Below, piece by piece: positions 46,814 to 55,389 of a stretch of DNA of 64,000 nt. The translations under genes and the position numbers were made by a program. How positions within the stretch are numbered: position 1 is the first letter of the stretch; every line of letters begins with the position of its first letter. The DNA is taken from contig CAYUXW010000006.1 in the NCBI GenBank assembly GCA_964449115.1, positions 1 to 64,000 of the forward strand. Reading direction: 5' to 3'. The DNA comes from UBA1783 sp964449115 (GTDB lineage: Bacteria; Bacillota_I; Bacilli_A; Erysipelotrichales; Erysipelotrichaceae). Below the pieces are notes generated by a model that worked only from the letters and a program-made list of their open reading frames with translations, was not told the DNA's origin and searched no databases.

Positions 46814-47644
46814 ATGCAGCAGGTTTTATTATTTTCAAAAATCAACACCATTACCGATTTTCTTGAACCCAATGTGATAGAGTATATCAACACTAAGCAG
46901 ACCTTTGCTTTTGAAAGTTTTGAGAAATCAAATATTTTCGCTTTCCAGTGGCATAACATCAATCTTTATTCCTCAAAAACAGAAAAAGTTTTAGTTTATA
47001 TGGACACTGAAGATCTGTTTATTTTTTGTGAAAATGACGCTTGCCTAAGCAATCTTGCTGTTCTTTTACCAGCGGGTTTATCTAACGAAAAAGCCTTATA
47101 TCAATTTTTTGTCAACCTGTTTCATGATGACCTCAGATTTTTAGAAAACTTTGAAAGTAAAATCATCGATATTGAGGATTCAGCTTTAAAAAATTCAAAA
47201 CATGATTACATAAACAATATTATGTCTTATCGCAAAGAATTATTATCTTTAAAGCGCTATTATGAACAGTTAGATATTATTTTAGATAATCTTTGTGCCA
47301 ATGATAATAATATTTTATCTACTGAAGCAGAAAGATCTATGGCAATTATAAGTGGCAGGGTTCATAGATATTATAGTTATGTATTAAATCTGCGCGACTA
47401 TGTTACCCAGATGCGTGAAGCTTATCAAGCTCAGATTGATATCGAACAAAACCAGTTTATGAAAATATTCACTGTTGTGACCGCGATATTTTTGCCATTA
47501 ACTTTAATTGCTGGCTGGTACGGAATGAACTTTAAATATATGCCGGAACTCTATTGGGAATATGGTTATATATCTGTTATTGTACTGAGTGTAATTGTTT
47601 GTGTCGGAATGCTGTGGTATTTCAAAAAGAAAAAATGGTTTTAA
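46814..47644 (+). CDS. CorA-family divalent cation transporter
   Basis: 276 aa. The long cytoplasmic helical domain ends in the two C-terminal transmembrane helices, with the diagnostic Gly-Met-Asn at the pore (WYGMNFKYMPEL) after IFLPLTLIAG. The short basic tail is FKKKKWF. CorA proteins import Mg2+ or Co2+ or export Zn2+; the ion is not readable. GAGGTG precedes the ATG. No Mg2+ riboswitch was seen in the 120 bases upstream. Confidence 0.92.
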   Translation: MQQVLLFSKINTITDFLEPNVIEYINTKQTFAFESFEKSNIFAFQWHNINLYSSKTEKVLVYMDTEDLFIFCENDACLSNLAVLLPAGLSNEKALYQFFVNLFHDDLRFLENFESKIIDIEDSALKNSKHDYINNIMSYRKELLSLKRYYEQLDIILDNLCANDNNILSTEAERSMAIISGRVHRYYSYVLNLRDYVTQMREAYQAQIDIEQNQFMKIFTVVTAIFLPLTLIAGWYGMNFKYMPELYWEYGYISVIVLSVIVCVGMLWYFKKKKWF

Positions 47645-47656
47645 AAGTTTTATATA

Positions 47657-47690
47657 AGTAGTTTACGATTAGTGTTAACTACTTTTCTTT
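47657..47690 (+). terminator. Terminator after corA
   Basis: AAGTAGTT (47657-47664) pairs with AACTACTT (47677-47684), followed by TTCTTTTT. Confidence 0.75.
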
Positions 47691-47751
47691 TTACCATTTT
47701 AATACTTGTTATTTTCCCCATAATTTAATACTTAGGTTTTATTATATATTT

Positions 47752-48345
47752 TTATTTCAGCCACCAGGCTTTTACTCTATAGTCAAGATTAAAGCTGTCA
47801 TCAATAAATTTTGGAATATCATTAACAGTTTTGCTATAAGCTTTATTTCCTGGTTTTATATTTTTTCTAAGTTCTGAGGCAATTTCACTCTGATCGTTAA
47901 TTTCTATCAGCTGTCCTTGATCAAAGACTAATTCTATTAGAACTTTATAAGCCCACCCACGTTGATAACCCATATGAATATAATACTCACGCAAAAATTC
48001 AGCACCAACAAGAATCTTTCCTGAAAACATCATTTTTATGTTCAGGTCCTTATATAAATGATGACCGATATACTTTTCAAGATCTAGATGATAATTATTT
48101 GGAACTGCTTCAACATTATTAATACTTGGATAAAGACCATCTTTAGAATTAATATACAGATCTTCTAGAAAAATACCTTTATCGTTTATATTATAAACAC
48201 ACCAAAAACCATTCCTACAGCCAGTATGCAGCGGTGCTGGAATAATGCCATAATCCTTTGGATTAAAATTCAGGGGATTTGTTATCGCAACAATTGAATA
48301 TTCTTTTTCTTTGTACTTAAATACATCTCCCTTTTGAGCAGTCAT
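47752..48345 (-). CDS. Hypothetical protein, 197 aa
   Basis: Not recognised. A soluble protein that opens with a beta-rich piece (KGDVFKYKEKEYSIVAI), then a segment rich in aromatic residues (HTGCRNGFWCVYNINDKGIF) and MGYQRGWAYKVLIELVFDQG. The C-terminus is basic with two Trp (AWWLK). It has no signal peptide. The shape is that of small immunity or housekeeping proteins of Firmicutes, but nothing here proves either. An AAGGAT-type RBS precedes it. It lies in a run of small minus-strand genes before adhE. Confidence 0.7.
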   Translation of the reverse strand: MTAQKGDVFKYKEKEYSIVAITNPLNFNPKDYGIIPAPLHTGCRNGFWCVYNINDKGIFLEDLYINSKDGLYPSINNVEAVPNNYHLDLEKYIGHHLYKDLNIKMMFSGKILVGAEFLREYYIHMGYQRGWAYKVLIELVFDQGQLIEINDQSEIASELRKNIKPGNKAYSKTVNDIPKFIDDSFNLDYRVKAWWLK

Positions 48346-48396
48346 ACAAAAATATCCTTTCGCTAATTATTTACAATTAATTAAAGCTGTTTTCTA

Positions 48397-48588
48397 TTAA
48401 TTTATTTTACTTTTGTTGTAATCTATAATTCCAATTACGCCTAAAACAACATATCCGATAGCTAGAAACAAGGTAATCGTCCATTTTCCTGTTGGCTCAC
48501 CAACACTGGCAAGATATACATAAGCGATAACCGCTGCTATTCCAACAACCAATTGTAATATTGAGGCATACAAATACCATTTTTTCAT
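48397..48588 (-). CDS. Small two-helix membrane protein, 63 aa
   Basis: Two hydrophobic helices (residues about 5-27 and 36-55), with a lysine start and lysine end (NKSKIN). GAAAGGAA lies upstream of the ATG. No family recognised. Possibly co-transcribed with the 48638 membrane protein 50 bases upstream. Confidence 0.65.
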   Translation of the reverse strand: MKKWYLYASILQLVVGIAAVIAYVYLASVGEPTGKWTITLFLAIGYVVLGVIGIIDYNKSKIN

Positions 48589-48637
48589 TTTAATTTTCCT
48601 TTCAACACTATATAAAACTAACCATTAATAACATTTT

Positions 48638-49261
48638 TTATAATCTATTAATCGCTATGCTTTCTATAATAGCACCAATCAGCATCAAAATGATACCAAT
48701 AAGCAGGATTATTTTTTCCAATTTCTCCAGTTTTATTTCTTTAAAACTGGATTTTATCGTCTGTTTACCACAGCTTTTTACTACTGCTATCTTAGCGACA
48801 GCACAGGTTATCAATAGTTGACCCATCATCTCCCAAAAAGCGGCTTTATCAAACAGGTTAAATAAACCTGCTATTCTACTTAAAAGAGAAGGTGAACTAC
48901 TTTCTACCGAAAATGACCAGGTACCCAAAACAACAGCATTAATTGCAATCAGTGTGTAAAAAACGCTATAACCTACTGATAAATATTCTTTTTCATCACT
49001 TTTTTTACTGGCAAATAAACTGGCTAGAAATATTATGACTACCGATATCATATTATAGACAAATATCTGCAAAGCTAAAATAACAGCATTTTCTGAAGGA
49101 CTCCAATTTTGAGCCGGATTCTTATTTTTAAGTAAGCCTTCAGGAAGAAAATAATAGCTGACAATGACAATGCTGAAAAAGAAGATGAAAAATAAAACAA
49201 TTGCCCAAATTATTCTTTCTTTAACACTCTTGCTACTGAGTTTTTTGCGAAAATATTTCAT
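48638..49261 (-). CDS. Polytopic membrane protein, 207 aa
   Basis: About five membrane helices (for example IIWAIVLFFIFFFSIVIVSY and IILLIGIILMLIGAIIESI), with a basic N-terminus (KKLSSKSVKERI). No catalytic motif or known family is seen. Lies just upstream of the small 48397 protein on the same strand; the two may form a pair. Function unknown. Confidence 0.7.
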   Translation of the reverse strand: MKYFRKKLSSKSVKERIIWAIVLFFIFFFSIVIVSYYFLPEGLLKNKNPAQNWSPSENAVILALQIFVYNMISVVIIFLASLFASKKSDEKEYLSVGYSVFYTLIAINAVVLGTWSFSVESSSPSLLSRIAGLFNLFDKAAFWEMMGQLLITCAVAKIAVVKSCGKQTIKSSFKEIKLEKLEKIILLIGIILMLIGAIIESIAINRL

Positions 49262-49369
49262 ATTATTACTCCAGAAATTATCTTGTTTCTTTTTCTTTAA
49301 TATATCACTTCTGTTGCCATCCGTTTGTAAAATTCAGGTAATTTAATTATCTATAAATTCAAATAAAAA

Positions 49370-49398
49370 GAGACACACCTTTGTAGGCGTATCTCGTC
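49370..49398 (-). terminator. Terminator after adhE
   Basis: On the minus strand GAGATACGCC pairs with GGTGTGTCTC (two G-U pairs), followed by TTTTTATTT. Confidence 0.8.
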
Positions 49399-49404
49399 TT
49401 TTAA

Positions 49405-51999
49405 TTATTTGTCGTAAACTTTCTTTAACATCAGCTTCATGTCTTCTACCATTGGTACTCTTGGATTAGCTGGTGAACATTGATCTTCATAAGCTGCCAC
49501 AGCAATAGAAGCAATCTTTTCATTCCAACTTGTTTCATCTATATTTAATTGTTTAAAGTTAGTCTCTAAACCAATTTCGACAATCAATTTTTCTACCGCC
49601 TTGGCAAACTCTTCTACTCCCTGCTCTGGTGTATCAGCTTTGAGCCCTAATAATCTAGCGATATCCTGATATTTTTTATCTGCCTTATATACATTGTATT
49701 TAGGCCAGACACTCAGTTTTGTAGGCTGTTGTCCATTGTATCTGATTGTTTCTGGCAGTAATATCGCACAGGTGTGTCCGTGTACAGTATGGAATTCAGC
49801 ACCAATTTTATGTGCTAATGAATGGGTCATTCCCAAGAAAGCATTGGCAAAGGCCATTCCTGAAATAGTAGCTGCATTATGCATTTTTTCTCTAGCTTCT
49901 AAATCGTTTTTGCCATTTTTAACTGCTTTTGGCAAATACTCAAATACCAATTTAATGGCCTGCAAACTTAAACCATCGGTATAATCATTGGCCATAACTG
50001 AAACATAGGCTTCTACCGCATGCGTCAAGACATCCATTCCAGTAATCGCTGTTGATCTTGCAGGTAGATTGGTTGTAAATTCTGGATCTACAATAGCGAC
50101 TGTTGGCGTTAACGAATAATCCGTTAATGGATATTTTTTGTTGTTGGCTTTATCGGAAATAACCGCAAATGGCGTTACTTCACTACCAGTACCTGAAGTT
50201 GTAGGAATACAGATCAGTTTAGTCATTTTCCCTAATTCAGGATATTTGAAAGCTCTTTTTCTAATATCCATGAACTTTTGTTTTAAATCATCAAAATCAA
50301 CTTCTGGATGTTCATAGAATACCCACATTCCTTTAGCAGCATCCATAACACTGCCTCCACCTAAGGCGATAATCGTATCGGGTTTGAAAGCTTTCATCAA
50401 TTCAACACCTTTTCTTACAGTAACGATATCTGGATCTGGTTCAACATCACAGAACAACTGGATTGCTACTTCATTTTTTCTCAAATGCAATTGCTCAGTA
50501 ATCTTGTTAACAAAACCAAAATCAACCATACTTCTATCAGTTACAATAAACACCTTTTTGACATCGCGACAAGATTGTAAATATTGAATACTGTTTCTTT
50601 CAAAATATATCTTACTAGGAACTTTAAACCACTGCATTGTATTTCTTCTCTTTCCAACTTTTTTAATGTTTAATAAATTAATTGCACTTACATTTCCACC
50701 AATTGAGTTTCTACCATAAGAACCACAACCTAAGGTCATTGATGGTAAAAATGAATTGTAGACATTACCAATTCCACCAAAAGTGGCTGGACTATTCCAG
50801 ATAATACGCATAGCTTTGACAACTTTACCAAATTCATCAGCCATTTCTTTTTCCTTACAGTGAATTGCTGCTGAGTGTCCTAATCCATTGAACTCAACCA
50901 TCTGTTGGGCTTTTTTAAATCCTTCTTCAGCACCTTTGACTTTATAGAAAGCCAGTATTGGCGAAAGTTTTTCTCTGCTTAATGGCTCACTTACTCCAAC
51001 TTCATTACACTCAACACAGATTATTGAAGTATCTTCACTTACTTCAAATCCCGCCTGGCTGGCAATCCAGGTTACAGGCTTACCTACTGCTTTTGAATTT
51101 AAAACGGCATTGGGATAATCAGCTTTTCCTTCAACATTGAACAGATACTTTTCCAACATTTTCTTTTCTTTCTTGTTGGCAAAATAAGCCTTATACTTTT
51201 TAAAGTAACTTGCAGCTTCATCGTAGATTTCTTCATCAACAATACAGGCTTGTTCACTGGCACAGACCATTCCATTGTCAAAAGCTTTTGATAAGACAGT
51301 ATCATTAACTGCCTGTTCAACATCAGCACTGGCGTTGATATAAGCCGGAACATTTCCTGCCCCTACACCCATTGCTGGTTTACCACAACTATAGGCTGCT
51401 TTGACCATCGAGTTTCCACCAGTAGCCAGAATTGTAGCTACTCCTTCATGATTCATCAAGGCATTTGTCGCATCCATGCTTGGATTTTCAATCCATTGGA
51501 TACAGTTTTCAGGTGCGCCTGCTGCGACAGCTGCCTTATACATGATTTCAGCGGCTTGTTTTGAACACTGCTGAGCTGATGGATGAAAAGCAAAAATAAT
51601 CGGATTTCTTGTTTTCAAACAAATCAATGCCTTAAATACAACTGTACTTGTTGGATTTGTAACTGGAGTAATACCACAAATAACTCCTACTGGAGAAGCT
51701 ATTTCCGTAATACCTGTTACTGGATCATCACTGATAATATCAACTGTTTTTAAATGCCTCATGTTGTTAACAACATACTCACAGGCAAACAGGTTTTTTG
51801 TGGCTTTATCCTCAAAAACACCTCTTTTTGTTTCTTCAATAGCACTGGCTGCTAAAATACCATGATTATCCAAACCAGCCACAGAACACTTGGCTACAAT
51901 ATAATCAATCTGTTTCTGATTTAAATGATTAAACTCTTCCAAGGCCTTTAAACCTTTTTCTACTAATATGTTTACTTCTTTTAAAGCTGCTTCATTCAT
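49405..51999 (-). CDS. adhE: Bifunctional acetaldehyde-CoA/alcohol dehydrogenase
   Basis: 864 aa from ATG 51999, which has GAGGTG upstream; the GTG three codons earlier is part of that RBS. The N-terminal aldehyde dehydrogenase half has the catalytic Cys in FDNGMVCASEQACI; a linker near residue 450 leads to an iron-type alcohol dehydrogenase half with DTIIALGGGSVMDAAKG, PTTSGTGSEVTPFAVI and the metal-binding HKIGAEFHTVHGHTCAILLP. It reduces acetyl-CoA to ethanol with two NADH, re-oxidising NADH in fermentation. It assembles into spirosomes in other bacteria. The promoter region carries Rex-like and cre-like sites and faces a marR gene. Confidence 0.97.
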   Translation of the reverse strand: MNEAALKEVNILVEKGLKALEEFNHLNQKQIDYIVAKCSVAGLDNHGILAASAIEETKRGVFEDKATKNLFACEYVVNNMRHLKTVDIISDDPVTGITEIASPVGVICGITPVTNPTSTVVFKALICLKTRNPIIFAFHPSAQQCSKQAAEIMYKAAVAAGAPENCIQWIENPSMDATNALMNHEGVATILATGGNSMVKAAYSCGKPAMGVGAGNVPAYINASADVEQAVNDTVLSKAFDNGMVCASEQACIVDEEIYDEAASYFKKYKAYFANKKEKKMLEKYLFNVEGKADYPNAVLNSKAVGKPVTWIASQAGFEVSEDTSIICVECNEVGVSEPLSREKLSPILAFYKVKGAEEGFKKAQQMVEFNGLGHSAAIHCKEKEMADEFGKVVKAMRIIWNSPATFGGIGNVYNSFLPSMTLGCGSYGRNSIGGNVSAINLLNIKKVGKRRNTMQWFKVPSKIYFERNSIQYLQSCRDVKKVFIVTDRSMVDFGFVNKITEQLHLRKNEVAIQLFCDVEPDPDIVTVRKGVELMKAFKPDTIIALGGGSVMDAAKGMWVFYEHPEVDFDDLKQKFMDIRKRAFKYPELGKMTKLICIPTTSGTGSEVTPFAVISDKANNKKYPLTDYSLTPTVAIVDPEFTTNLPARSTAITGMDVLTHAVEAYVSVMANDYTDGLSLQAIKLVFEYLPKAVKNGKNDLEAREKMHNAATISGMAFANAFLGMTHSLAHKIGAEFHTVHGHTCAILLPETIRYNGQQPTKLSVWPKYNVYKADKKYQDIARLLGLKADTPEQGVEEFAKAVEKLIVEIGLETNFKQLNIDETSWNEKIASIAVAAYEDQCSPANPRVPMVEDMKLMLKKVYDK

Positions 52000-52024
52000 A
52001 CTATACACCTCTTTTTACAAGAAT

Positions 52025-52053
52025 AATTTATACTTCTGTTCGCCATTTGTCAA
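52025..52053 (-). promoter_or_regulatory. adhE promoter
   Basis: Minus strand: -35 TTGACA (52053-52048), 17-base spacer, -10 TAAATT (52030-52025), with TATAAA two bases earlier as an alternative. Confidence 0.7.
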
Positions 52054-52064
52054 CATTTTCACAA
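52047..52064 (-). promoter_or_regulatory. Rex-like operator over the adhE -35 box
   Basis: TTGTCAACATTTTCACAA matches the Rex consensus TTGTGAAnnnnTTCACAA with a single arm mismatch. It covers the -35 hexamer, so NADH-responsive repression of adhE is predicted, as known in other Gram-positive bacteria. Confidence 0.7.
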
Positions 52065-52066
52065 TT

Positions 52067-52080
52067 TGAAAACGCTTGCG
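52067..52080 (-). promoter_or_regulatory. cre-like (CcpA) site upstream of adhE
   Basis: TGAAAACGCTTGCG fits TGWAARCGYTWNCW at 13 of 14 positions. It is just upstream of the -35 box, a place where CcpA often activates. Confidence 0.65.
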
Positions 52081-52131
52081 TGTTATTAAAGTAGTCATTT
52101 TCACAAACTTGGAGAATTTTCTCAAATATAT

Positions 52132-52185
52132 TTGTTGATTTATCAACAAGTGTGTGATATATTTATCCTGTTGATTTATCAACAA
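52132..52185 (+). promoter_or_regulatory. Two MarR-type operators at the marR promoter
   Basis: TTGTTGATTTATCAACAA (52132-52149) and CTGTTGATTTATCAACAA (52168-52185) are near-identical palindromes 36 bases apart. The first overlaps a -35 TTGTTG; a -10 TGATAT (52155-52160) lies between them, and the second is downstream of the start region. This is the layout of an autoregulated marR gene. Confidence 0.78.
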
Positions 52186-52204
52186 GTTAAGAAAGGAGGA
52201 CTTA

Positions 52205-52645
52205 ATGAACGACCGTTTTGGAACTTTTAACTTGCTAACTAACCGTATTAGTCGCAATATTTATAGAATAAAAAACAAAGAAATTGCTGCTTTCAATTTG
52301 AAAAGCACACATGTTTCCTGCTTATATCATCTATATAAGACTGATGGCTTGACCGCAACCGAATTATGCCATAAATGTGAAGAAGACAAAGCAGCTGTCT
52401 CCCGCTCTCTCGATTTTCTAGAAAAAAACGAATACGTAGTGTGCATGAGTGCCCAATCCAAACGTTACAAGAGTCCTTTCTTCTTAACTGACAAGGGTCG
52501 ACAGGTAGGAAAAGAAATTATCGATAAAATTGATATGATTCTAGATGCTGTCGATGCCGGAACCACTGAAGAAGAAAGAAAGTTATTCTATCGCTATCTT
52601 TCAATTATCAGTGAAAGGTTAGAAAACATAGCCAATAATTTATAA
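52205..52645 (+). CDS. MarR-family transcriptional regulator
   Basis: 146 aa. Winged helix: THVSCLYHLYKTDGLTATELCHKCEEDKAAVSRSLDFLEKNEYV, with a wing around SAQSKRYKSPFFLTDKG and dimer helices at both ends. AGAAAGGAGG precedes the ATG. Two palindromic sites in its own promoter suggest autoregulation. It heads a run with degV and a DsrE-like gene, so it may respond to a lipid, as FabT-like MarR proteins do; that is inference from the neighbour DegV. Confidence 0.93.
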   Translation: MNDRFGTFNLLTNRISRNIYRIKNKEIAAFNLKSTHVSCLYHLYKTDGLTATELCHKCEEDKAAVSRSLDFLEKNEYVVCMSAQSKRYKSPFFLTDKGRQVGKEIIDKIDMILDAVDAGTTEEERKLFYRYLSIISERLENIANNL

Positions 52646-52681
52646 AGATTAAAAATAGAATTACAAACAAGGAGAATTAAA

Positions 52682-53521
52682 ATGAAAATTAGATTAATCG
52701 TAGATTCAACGACAGAAATGATGCCAGAATTTCAGGACAGGGTACATGTTGTTCCACTGACTGTACACTTTGGCGAAGAATCATATGTTGATGGAGTAGA
52801 TATCGACCATAACGCTTTCTATAAAAAGCTTATCGAGTCTGATGTTCTTCCAACTACCAGTCAACCAAACCCTGAAGCTTTCGCTAAAGAATATGAAGAA
52901 GCTAAAAAGTTAAATCAAGCATGCATTGTACTGGCTTTACCTAAAAATTTGTCAGGAACATACCAAAGTGCTACCATTGCTGCTCAAGACTATGAAAATG
53001 TTTACATAATTGATACTGGAACTGTTGCTATTGGAGCTGCTATCCTGACTGAACTTGCAATAAAATATATTGATCAGGGACTTGATGTTAAAACCATTGT
53101 CGAAAAAATTGAAGAAGAAAAGAAAAAAGTTCTTATTGTCGCATTAGTTGACACACTGGAATATTTACATAAAGGTGGTCGTCTATCAAAATCAGTTACT
53201 GTTGCTGGAGCAGTTTTGAATATTAAACCTGTTCTTTCAGTAGAAAACGGAAATATTAATGCTATCGGAAAGGCAATGGGCTCTAAACGTGGTAATAACC
53301 TGCTTTCTCAAGAAATCGCAAAAGCTGGTGATGTCGATTTCACCAAACCAGTGTTATTAGGATATACTGGTATATCTAATGCGCTTTTGCTAAAATATAT
53401 TGAAGATAGCAGACCGCTATGGGAAAAAGACCTCAAAGAAGTCCGTTATTCAACTATCGGTTCAGTTATCGGAACCCACGCTGGACCTGGTGCCGTAGCT
53501 GTTGCTTTCTTTAAAAAATAA
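52682..53521 (+). CDS. DegV-family fatty-acid-binding protein
   Basis: 279 aa, standard length. KIRLIVDSTTEMMPEF opens the fold; VVPLTVHFGEESYVDGVD, LPTTSQPNPEAF, LPKNLSGTYQSA and LHKGGRLSKSV are the family blocks, and FKKIGTHAGPGAVAV-like sequence (VIGTHAGPGAVAVAF) ends it. DegV/FakB proteins hold a fatty acid for phosphorylation by FakA. Starts 36 bases after marR with its own RBS (AAGGAG), so it is likely controlled by the same promoter. Confidence 0.93.
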   Translation: MKIRLIVDSTTEMMPEFQDRVHVVPLTVHFGEESYVDGVDIDHNAFYKKLIESDVLPTTSQPNPEAFAKEYEEAKKLNQACIVLALPKNLSGTYQSATIAAQDYENVYIIDTGTVAIGAAILTELAIKYIDQGLDVKTIVEKIEEEKKKVLIVALVDTLEYLHKGGRLSKSVTVAGAVLNIKPVLSVENGNINAIGKAMGSKRGNNLLSQEIAKAGDVDFTKPVLLGYTGISNALLLKYIEDSRPLWEKDLKEVRYSTIGSVIGTHAGPGAVAVAFFKK

Positions 53522-53542
53522 AAAATATAAGGAGGCAAAAGA

Positions 53543-53881
53543 ATGAAAAAAGTATTGATTTACACTATGGAAGGCAAGAAAATGTGCTTCTTGCATGCAC
53601 TTATGAATGCCAGACAATTAAAAGATGCTGGTCATGAAGTAAAAATGGTTCTTGAAGGAATGTCTTGTGTACTTCCTAAAGAATTAGAAGAAGAAAAAAA
53701 CGCTTTATATCTGGCGCTTAAAAATGATGGCACTATTCAAGGAGTATGTTTAGCTTGTTCTAAAGCTCTTGGAGTATATGAAGACAATGTAAAGACAGGT
53801 CTTCGCCTTCTAGATGATATGTATAATCATGCTGGAGTTTTGGATTATGTAAATAATGGTTTTGAAGTTCTAATCTTTTAA
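53543..53881 (+). CDS. DsrE-like small protein
   Basis: 112 aa. KKVLIYTMEGKKMCFLHALM and DAGHEVKMVLEG fit the DsrE/DsrF Rossmann-like fold; VCLACSKALG carries a Cys pair, and the C-terminus LLDDMYNHAGVLDYV is typical of the small cytoplasmic members. Members of this fold shuttle sulfur or bind small molecules; the role here is unknown. AAGGAGG upstream, 21 bases after degV, then a terminator. Confidence 0.8.
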   Translation: MKKVLIYTMEGKKMCFLHALMNARQLKDAGHEVKMVLEGMSCVLPKELEEEKNALYLALKNDGTIQGVCLACSKALGVYEDNVKTGLRLLDDMYNHAGVLDYVNNGFEVLIF

Positions 53882-53942
53882 TTAAACATTCAAAAAGCAT
53901 TATTCATAATATTTAATTTAAAATGTTTCCCAATAACATGTA

Positions 53943-53972
53943 AAAAACGCAGTAGATAATAACTGCGTTTTT
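53943..53972 (+). terminator. Terminator after marR-degV-dsrE-like
   Basis: AAAAACGCAGT (53943-53953) pairs with ACTGCGTTTTT (53962-53972). It could also serve the convergent Fic-like gene. Confidence 0.85.
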
Positions 53973-53997
53973 ACTTTCTTTTTTTTACAAAAAAACA

Positions 53998-54603
53998 TTA
54001 ATATTCTACTCTCATTCCAGAAATACACTTGCTGAAAATCCATTGTTTGAACTTTTTATAATCTTTACTCTGATGAAACTCTTTAAGCAATTCTCTAAAT
54101 TTGGTTTTGTTATATTCGCTGACAGTAATCACACCACAGCCATGATCAATCATAATCTTATTGGCAAACATGATTGAAATTCTAACATCTCCATCTGAAA
54201 ACAGATGTTTTTCCAATAAGAACAGCATAGCATCTATAGCAATTTCAGTATTTGATTTAGTGGGTTGATTAGTCATAGCGGCCAGCTGTTGTTTTTGTTC
54301 TTCTGTCAACTCCGCTTTTACACCAACATTTAAATCTTTCATCAGCATATCATGTAATTTAAGTAAAAAGTCAGCATCCGCTTTTTCATCTGGGTTGTTT
54401 AAAATATGATAGAAAGTATTTTTAAAATTGTCAGCTGCAATAGCGACTTCACTATCCCTTTTATTATTTTCTAAAAGTGGTTCTACTTCATCATACTCAA
54501 TTTCATACCTTGATAAAACAAGGGCATTATAAACATAATCAATAATTTTCTCATTGACTAATTTAACATTTTGGATTCTAGTAAGTCTGAACTTGTTTCT
54601 CAT
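53998..54603 (-). CDS. Fic-like protein with degenerate active site
   Basis: 201 aa from ATG 54603 (GGAAAG upstream; two TTG codons further up are alternatives). The helical layout and the motif KHLFSDGDVRISIMFANKIM resemble the Fic loop HPFxxGNGRxxR: H, F, D, G and R are kept, but P is Leu, N is Asp and the second G is Val. Catalytic AMPylation is therefore doubtful. The segment ALVLSRYEIEYDEVEPLLEN fits the N-terminal helices of Fic proteins. No antitoxin gene is adjacent. Confidence 0.7.
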   Translation of the reverse strand: MRNKFRLTRIQNVKLVNEKIIDYVYNALVLSRYEIEYDEVEPLLENNKRDSEVAIAADNFKNTFYHILNNPDEKADADFLLKLHDMLMKDLNVGVKAELTEEQKQQLAAMTNQPTKSNTEIAIDAMLFLLEKHLFSDGDVRISIMFANKIMIDHGCGVITVSEYNKTKFRELLKEFHQSKDYKKFKQWIFSKCISGMRVEY

Positions 54604-54721
54604 AACCAACAACTTTCCTTTCTATACCCAGATTATACATTAAATTAAATTTTAATATACCCTTACTTTAAATATTGTTTTATTTTAGAATTAAGCATCT
54701 GCTGTTTATACGTTTTTTTAG

Positions 54722-55333
54722 CTATTCATTTGGATATTTTTCCAGGTCCACCATAAACAGACCGCCATCATTCAGAATATACAGTGCCATCTGAGCAAAC
54801 ATGTTATCAGATCGACCCTGATATATTAACACGAAATAGCCATCTTCCTGGTATTCAATTCTCATATCTGACTCTACATTACCATAAGCTTTGATAATTT
54901 CTGCTTCAGTGCTGCCCCATTTGATTCCTTTTGACAACTCGATTTCATATACGTTTTCTAAAAGCACTCCTAGATAAGGCATTCTTGTAAACGAAATCCA
55001 CCAGATAGTACAGTCTTTAATATTCCTTTCTTTATCAGTTTCGTTTTCAAAATCCAATGTAATTGTGGCATACAGCTGCTGTTTTTCATCATAAAAACCA
55101 TTGTTCCACATTTCGTAGTAATGCATTGTGTACTCCCCAGGTTGTAAGATGTCATTTTCTTCTAACAGCCAACCATTTTTGTTAAATGGCGCAAAAGTAT
55201 GTGGAAAAGTATATTTTTTCCCATCTACTATAAATTCCATGTCTGTCCAATCATCGCTAATTGTTTCCTTATCGCATCCTACTAAAGATGTCATTAACAA
55301 TAAGGCCAATAAAACCACTAATACTTTTTTCAT
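54722..55333 (-). CDS. Putative lipoprotein, 203 aa
   Basis: The signal sequence KKVLVVLLALLLMTSLVGC has a lipobox (LVGC), so the Cys at about 20 is probably lipid-modified. The mature part has two similar beta-rich halves, with DMEFIVDGKKYTFPHTFAPF in the first and KGIKWGSTEAEIIKAYGNVE in the second; the latter resembles pieces of cell-surface proteins that bind peptidoglycan or ligands, but no family is certain. RBS AAAGGAAA precedes it. Function unknown. Confidence 0.75.
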   Translation of the reverse strand: MKKVLVVLLALLLMTSLVGCDKETISDDWTDMEFIVDGKKYTFPHTFAPFNKNGWLLEENDILQPGEYTMHYYEMWNNGFYDEKQQLYATITLDFENETDKERNIKDCTIWWISFTRMPYLGVLLENVYEIELSKGIKWGSTEAEIIKAYGNVESDMRIEYQEDGYFVLIYQGRSDNMFAQMALYILNDGGLFMVDLEKYPNE

Positions 55334-55389
55334 AATTATATTTTCCTTTCCATATAAAAATTATACACTAAAGTGCAAATAAATATAAC

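Noticed and set aside
52015..52257. 80-aa minus-strand frame between adhE and marR
   Set aside because: Covers the operator region and the marR start; basic, low-complexity product without RBS.
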